A stretch of 64,000 bases of DNA from Galaxea fascicularis. Its lineage: Eukaryota; Cnidaria; Anthozoa; Scleractinia; Euphylliidae. The position numbers were made by a program, and so were the translations under genes. Below are positions 61,077 to 64,000 of the stretch, piece by piece. The stretch lies in NCBI GenBank assembly GCA_948470475.1, contig OX419338.1, positions 2,587,444 through 2,651,443 of the forward strand. The letters are read 5' to 3'. The notes under the pieces were generated by a model. That model did not search any database, had not been told where the DNA came from, and saw only the letters and a program-made list of their open reading frames with translations. Numbering within the stretch: the first letter of the stretch is position 1; each line of letters starts with the position of its first letter.

Positions 61077-61455
61077 ATAAATAATAATAATAATAATAAT
61101 AATATTCAACATTTATATTGCGCATTTTCTATACGAATAATCAAATGCGCGAGCAGAAGGCCTGGTCAAATGCTGGTAGAAGGCAAGCACTAGGGGTGGT
61201 CACAGCCAGGGTTCGTTACGTCCCTAGTGGTTCTTTGACGTCCCACAGAATCAATTGTAAAGAGCTATGAGACGGGAGCTCCGGTTTTATCGTCCTTATC
61301 CGAGAAGGCTAGAAAGTCTAATCATTTGCAGATGTCATTGCAAAGGAAGCACTTTCTCCTCAGTTATTTAAAGACCCTGAGTGTTGGTCCGGCCGGGGCT
61401 TGAACCCTCGACCTCCCGCAACTGAGCCCGCAACTGAGCCAACCGGCCGGTGTAG
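61077..61455 (-). mobile_element. SINE with shared core and (ATA)n tail, - strand
   Basis: The reversed tRNA head (GGGGCTTGAACCC, CAACTGAGCCAACCGGCCGG) and core match the SINEs at 19015 and 35947. The tail part (TATTGCGCATTTTCTATACG then (ATA)n) is different. A short duplication (CCCGCAACTGAGC twice) lies in the head. Confidence 0.8.
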
Positions 61456-62362
61456 TTTCTACACGAGACTTAATGCATTAACTTAGCTTGGAAAGACCTA
61501 ACTGATTCTGCACAGACAGCATCACTAGGCAGGTTGTTCCAGAGGGGAATTACCCTTGGGAAAAAAGAATGCTTGTATGCATTTGGATTTGCAAATATGT
61601 GCATAAACTTATAACGATGATTTGCTCGAGTTCTAGAATATGAAAGCTAAACTGAATTTGGAAGAGGTACGTGGATTAAGTTGTTAACAGCTTTAAACAT
61701 CATAGTTACTGAGTCTACGTTTCTACGTTTTTCTAAACTATCGCAGGCCAAAGATTGTCTCATACCTGCCACACTAGAAAAACTATAACAATCAGAGGAA
61801 ACAAAACCTAGCAGCAGCATGTTGAATTGATTCTATGATAAGGTTTCCGGACCACTGCCCTGAATTGAAACAGTTTGAAACAGTAGCGTCTTGAAATAAG
61901 CAAGGACGGGGAAATTAAGCAACTCGGTTTATTTAAGGTACAAATATATACACTTGTTGCAGAAAATATACGCTGAGGTGAAGACAGCCTAAAGCGTTGA
62001 GCGTCACCGCTCATAGTTTGAATGATAAACTAGCTCATATGAGGTCACTGTTGCCATCCTTTACCTGCTATGCTGAGCGAACGACTAACTCAAACGCGAA
62101 ATTGTGTTTAATAACAAGCGGCGAATGAAACCGTTTCTATGTCCCGTCAACGTGACTAAACGCAAAACAAATGACCTGGAAACATCGCGATGGATCATTG
62201 AAGTTTTAACGAGACGCGTTAATAGCAGTTGTTCTTTTCGCGCCAGTCCGGTTATCGTATGCAGTGACCAACGAGGCTGCAAACATGAGCATCAGTTTAA
62301 GACAGTGTTTAAGACAGCAGGCTGAAACACCCGTCCATTAAAGTGGTGCCCCGTGATTTGCT

Positions 62363-63477
62363 TTACAGTATGTAGTTTATTCCGGTCTCGGTGTCATGTG
62401 ACTTCAATATGAGGTCGATGTCCCGGATCATGTTAAAAGCACCAAGAATTCCAAGCAACTGGAGGGACAACAAGAGAAAATAACGAAAATCAAACTTGTC
62501 TATTTACATTAATATAGCAACTGGTGAGAAAGTAAAAAAAAAAAAAAAACAACAACAACAACAACAAGAAGAGAAGGACACTGCTTTCCTTCCCTATTCC
62601 CAAATTCTCGCCCTATTTTTTTCCTTTTCCGCTCGCAGCAACTAAAATCCTGAAAGAGCCTCGAGAGTGACAGTTCAAATGAGTGAGTTTTTTTATTTGA
62701 AAGCGCTACAACTTAGACTTTAGTTAAAAGTTTTGTTAAACGGTGGAACAAACTACAATATGTACCTGAATAACAGCAAAACCAAACGCCAGGCCACCAA
62801 CAATATGAAGATTGTCATTAATCCAGTTTGTCAGGCTCTCAATGCATCCATTCGTGTATATCACCGAGGAAGCTTCTGATTCCTAAAAGAAACATTAAGG
62901 CGCCTTAAAGTTAAGGTCATGCATGCACACACCTTCACGACAGTCCACAGAAAATGGGAGAGGGAGGGGAGGGGAGGGGGGGAGGGAGGGAGGGAAGTTA
63001 AAACTTGTGATGTTTGTTGAGAAATGCCACATTAAGGTTAAGCCTTGGCACAGATTGCTCTCAAGAGACTTCATTTGATTCCACAGTGCCCTAGAAAGCG
63101 ACAGAGTAGTAAGAAGGAAACTTGATCTTAAAAGCTCTTGCGCACCACCACCCCTATAATTATTTCCTTGTTTTGCTTCTTCATTGCAGTCAGCTGAGTC
63201 CTGCACTGAAACTATTGCAAATATTTCTCAAGTCTTCGCAAAACGTTCTCACTATAAAAACATTTCGAAAAGGCTCCTTTTTTACCACTTACTTTTTTCT
63301 TATGCTCCTTTCCCCTCTTCCTTCTTTACAGTGTATGCAAAGTTTCTTTTGGCAATACATGCGACATCTACATGTATATACCATATAATGATGCACGTTA
63401 AACCACAGCCATTAATAGAAGTTACTTACAAATTTCTCCTTCCTTACTGAAAATCCGCACTGTGTGTTTATCTGATC
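62363..63477 (-). CDS. Tetraspanin, 3' exons only
   Basis: Three - strand exons were joined: 63477-63430 (DQINTQCGFSVRKEKF), 62882-62766 (ESEASSVIYTNGCIESLTNW and on to a membrane segment ending FAVIQ) and 62458-62363 (LLGILGAFNMIRDIDLILKS and stop TAA). Splice sites are GT/AG in phase 0. Tetraspanins are four-pass membrane scaffolds. The cysteine-bearing end of the large outer loop, the YTNGC motif, W and N before the fourth membrane helix, and IVGGLAFGFAVIQ all fit the family. The first small exon is the least certain. The CCG motif and helices 1-3 are not found in the window, so the gene begins beyond the right edge or in unrecognised exons. The family member cannot be named. Confidence 0.78.
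62535..62570 (+). repeat. Poly-A and (CAA)n run
   Basis: About 17 A are followed by CAACAACAACAACAAC, in the tetraspanin penultimate intron. It may be a retroposon tail, but no body is visible beside it. Confidence 0.75.
62950..62998 (+). repeat. Purine tract with G runs
   Basis: GGGAGAGGGAGGGGAGGGG-type sequence of about 45 bp carries many G triplets and could fold as a G-quadruplex. It lies in a tetraspanin intron (template for C-rich RNA there). Confidence 0.7.
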
Positions 63478-64000
63478 CTATTGAATAAACAAAATGGATA
63501 AAGACACTCAAAGTTATGTAGCTGGTCAACACATTACAGCGCCGTGCAACAAAGGTGGTAAGATATAAATTAAACAAGACACCTCAGAGTCTATGGGTAA
63601 TTTTAAGTTGGCATACTTCTGCTAAAAAATTCCTTTCCAGTGTCAGACTTGTTTTAAACCAATGGGGCATGCGGAGCGCCATTGGTAAGAAAATATGGTC
63701 ATCCATCAATCTGAGAAATTTTCTCATCTTCCCTCCCACTTTTTCAAAAGAAAGAAAGCCCCTATAGTGATCTGCTGGTGAGTTCTTCTTGTCACAGTGG
63801 TTGATCAAGCACTCAGTTCACCTATAGGCATAAAGTAAATGAACTCTAAAGATTCTTTGAATGAGTCCACTAAATAAAGAATACATAAATAATAGTCTCC
63901 TTAAGGTGCGAAGAAGAGAAGAAAACAGTTTTCAGAGAGCAAAGCTTGAGGAAATTTGTGAGGTTCGAGCTTAAAGCCTAAAATGGAGCCTATTGTCTTT
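63478..64000. other. Right edge, upstream tetraspanin intron or unrecognised exons
   Basis: Open frames of about 70 codons on both strands at 63555-63808 have no features I recognise. No further tetraspanin motif was found. Confidence 0.4.

Larger units (their letters stand above)
57683..62362. other. Intergenic region between myosin VI and tetraspanin
   Basis: No gene is firmly supported. Hairpins lie at 58075-58140 and 58424-58549, a possible orphan exon at 59515-59653, and two - strand SINEs at 60341-60677 and 61077-61455. Myosin VI and tetraspanin converge here, so both 3' UTRs should lie in this region. Confidence 0.55.

Overview
This is a eukaryotic nuclear window. Split genes with GT/AG introns, tRNA-derived SINEs and a dense load of short inverted-repeat (MITE-like) elements point to an invertebrate metazoan. 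My inference is an anthozoan cnidarian, probably a stony coral; this could not be tested by database search. Three protein-coding genes lie head-to-tail on the + strand, and the 3' end of a fourth lies on the - strand at the right edge.

Layout. Positions 1-8922 form one very large inverted-repeat structure. Two arms made of 40-bp minisatellite units in opposite orientation (about 1-1930 and 5160-8860) end in a near-identical unique terminal sequence (1-125 and 8798-8922). Together they enclose a 3.2-kb core with nested MITEs and a decayed Penelope-like reverse transcriptase. Positions 11249-22459 are a complete 10-exon sestrin gene (518 codons). Positions 29174-33227 are a complete two-exon FAAH2-type fatty acid amide hydrolase (548 codons). 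Positions 36646-57682 are a complete 33-exon myosin VI gene (1238 codons) covering motor, reverse-gear insert, IQ motif, single alpha-helix and cargo-binding domain. Positions 62363-63477 hold the last exons of a tetraspanin on the - strand, whose 5' part is not recognised in the window. Gene-free stretches are mostly relics of small transposons and SINEs.

The gene models were built by hand: I joined exons so that each junction has GT/AG, the reading phase is kept and the family motifs run on. The frame closes exactly in all three full genes. The genes have unrelated jobs (nutrient and stress signalling to mTORC1; hydrolysis of lipid amides; minus-end-directed transport on actin; membrane scaffolding) and I see no sign of shared regulation beyond a perfect CRE palindrome upstream of both sestrin and myosin VI.

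The least ordinary features are the foldback-like minisatellite element, the substitutions in the sestrin catalytic and leucine-binding sites, two upstream ORFs ahead of sestrin, and a proline-rich doublet of SH3-ligand motifs inside the myosin VI cargo-binding region.
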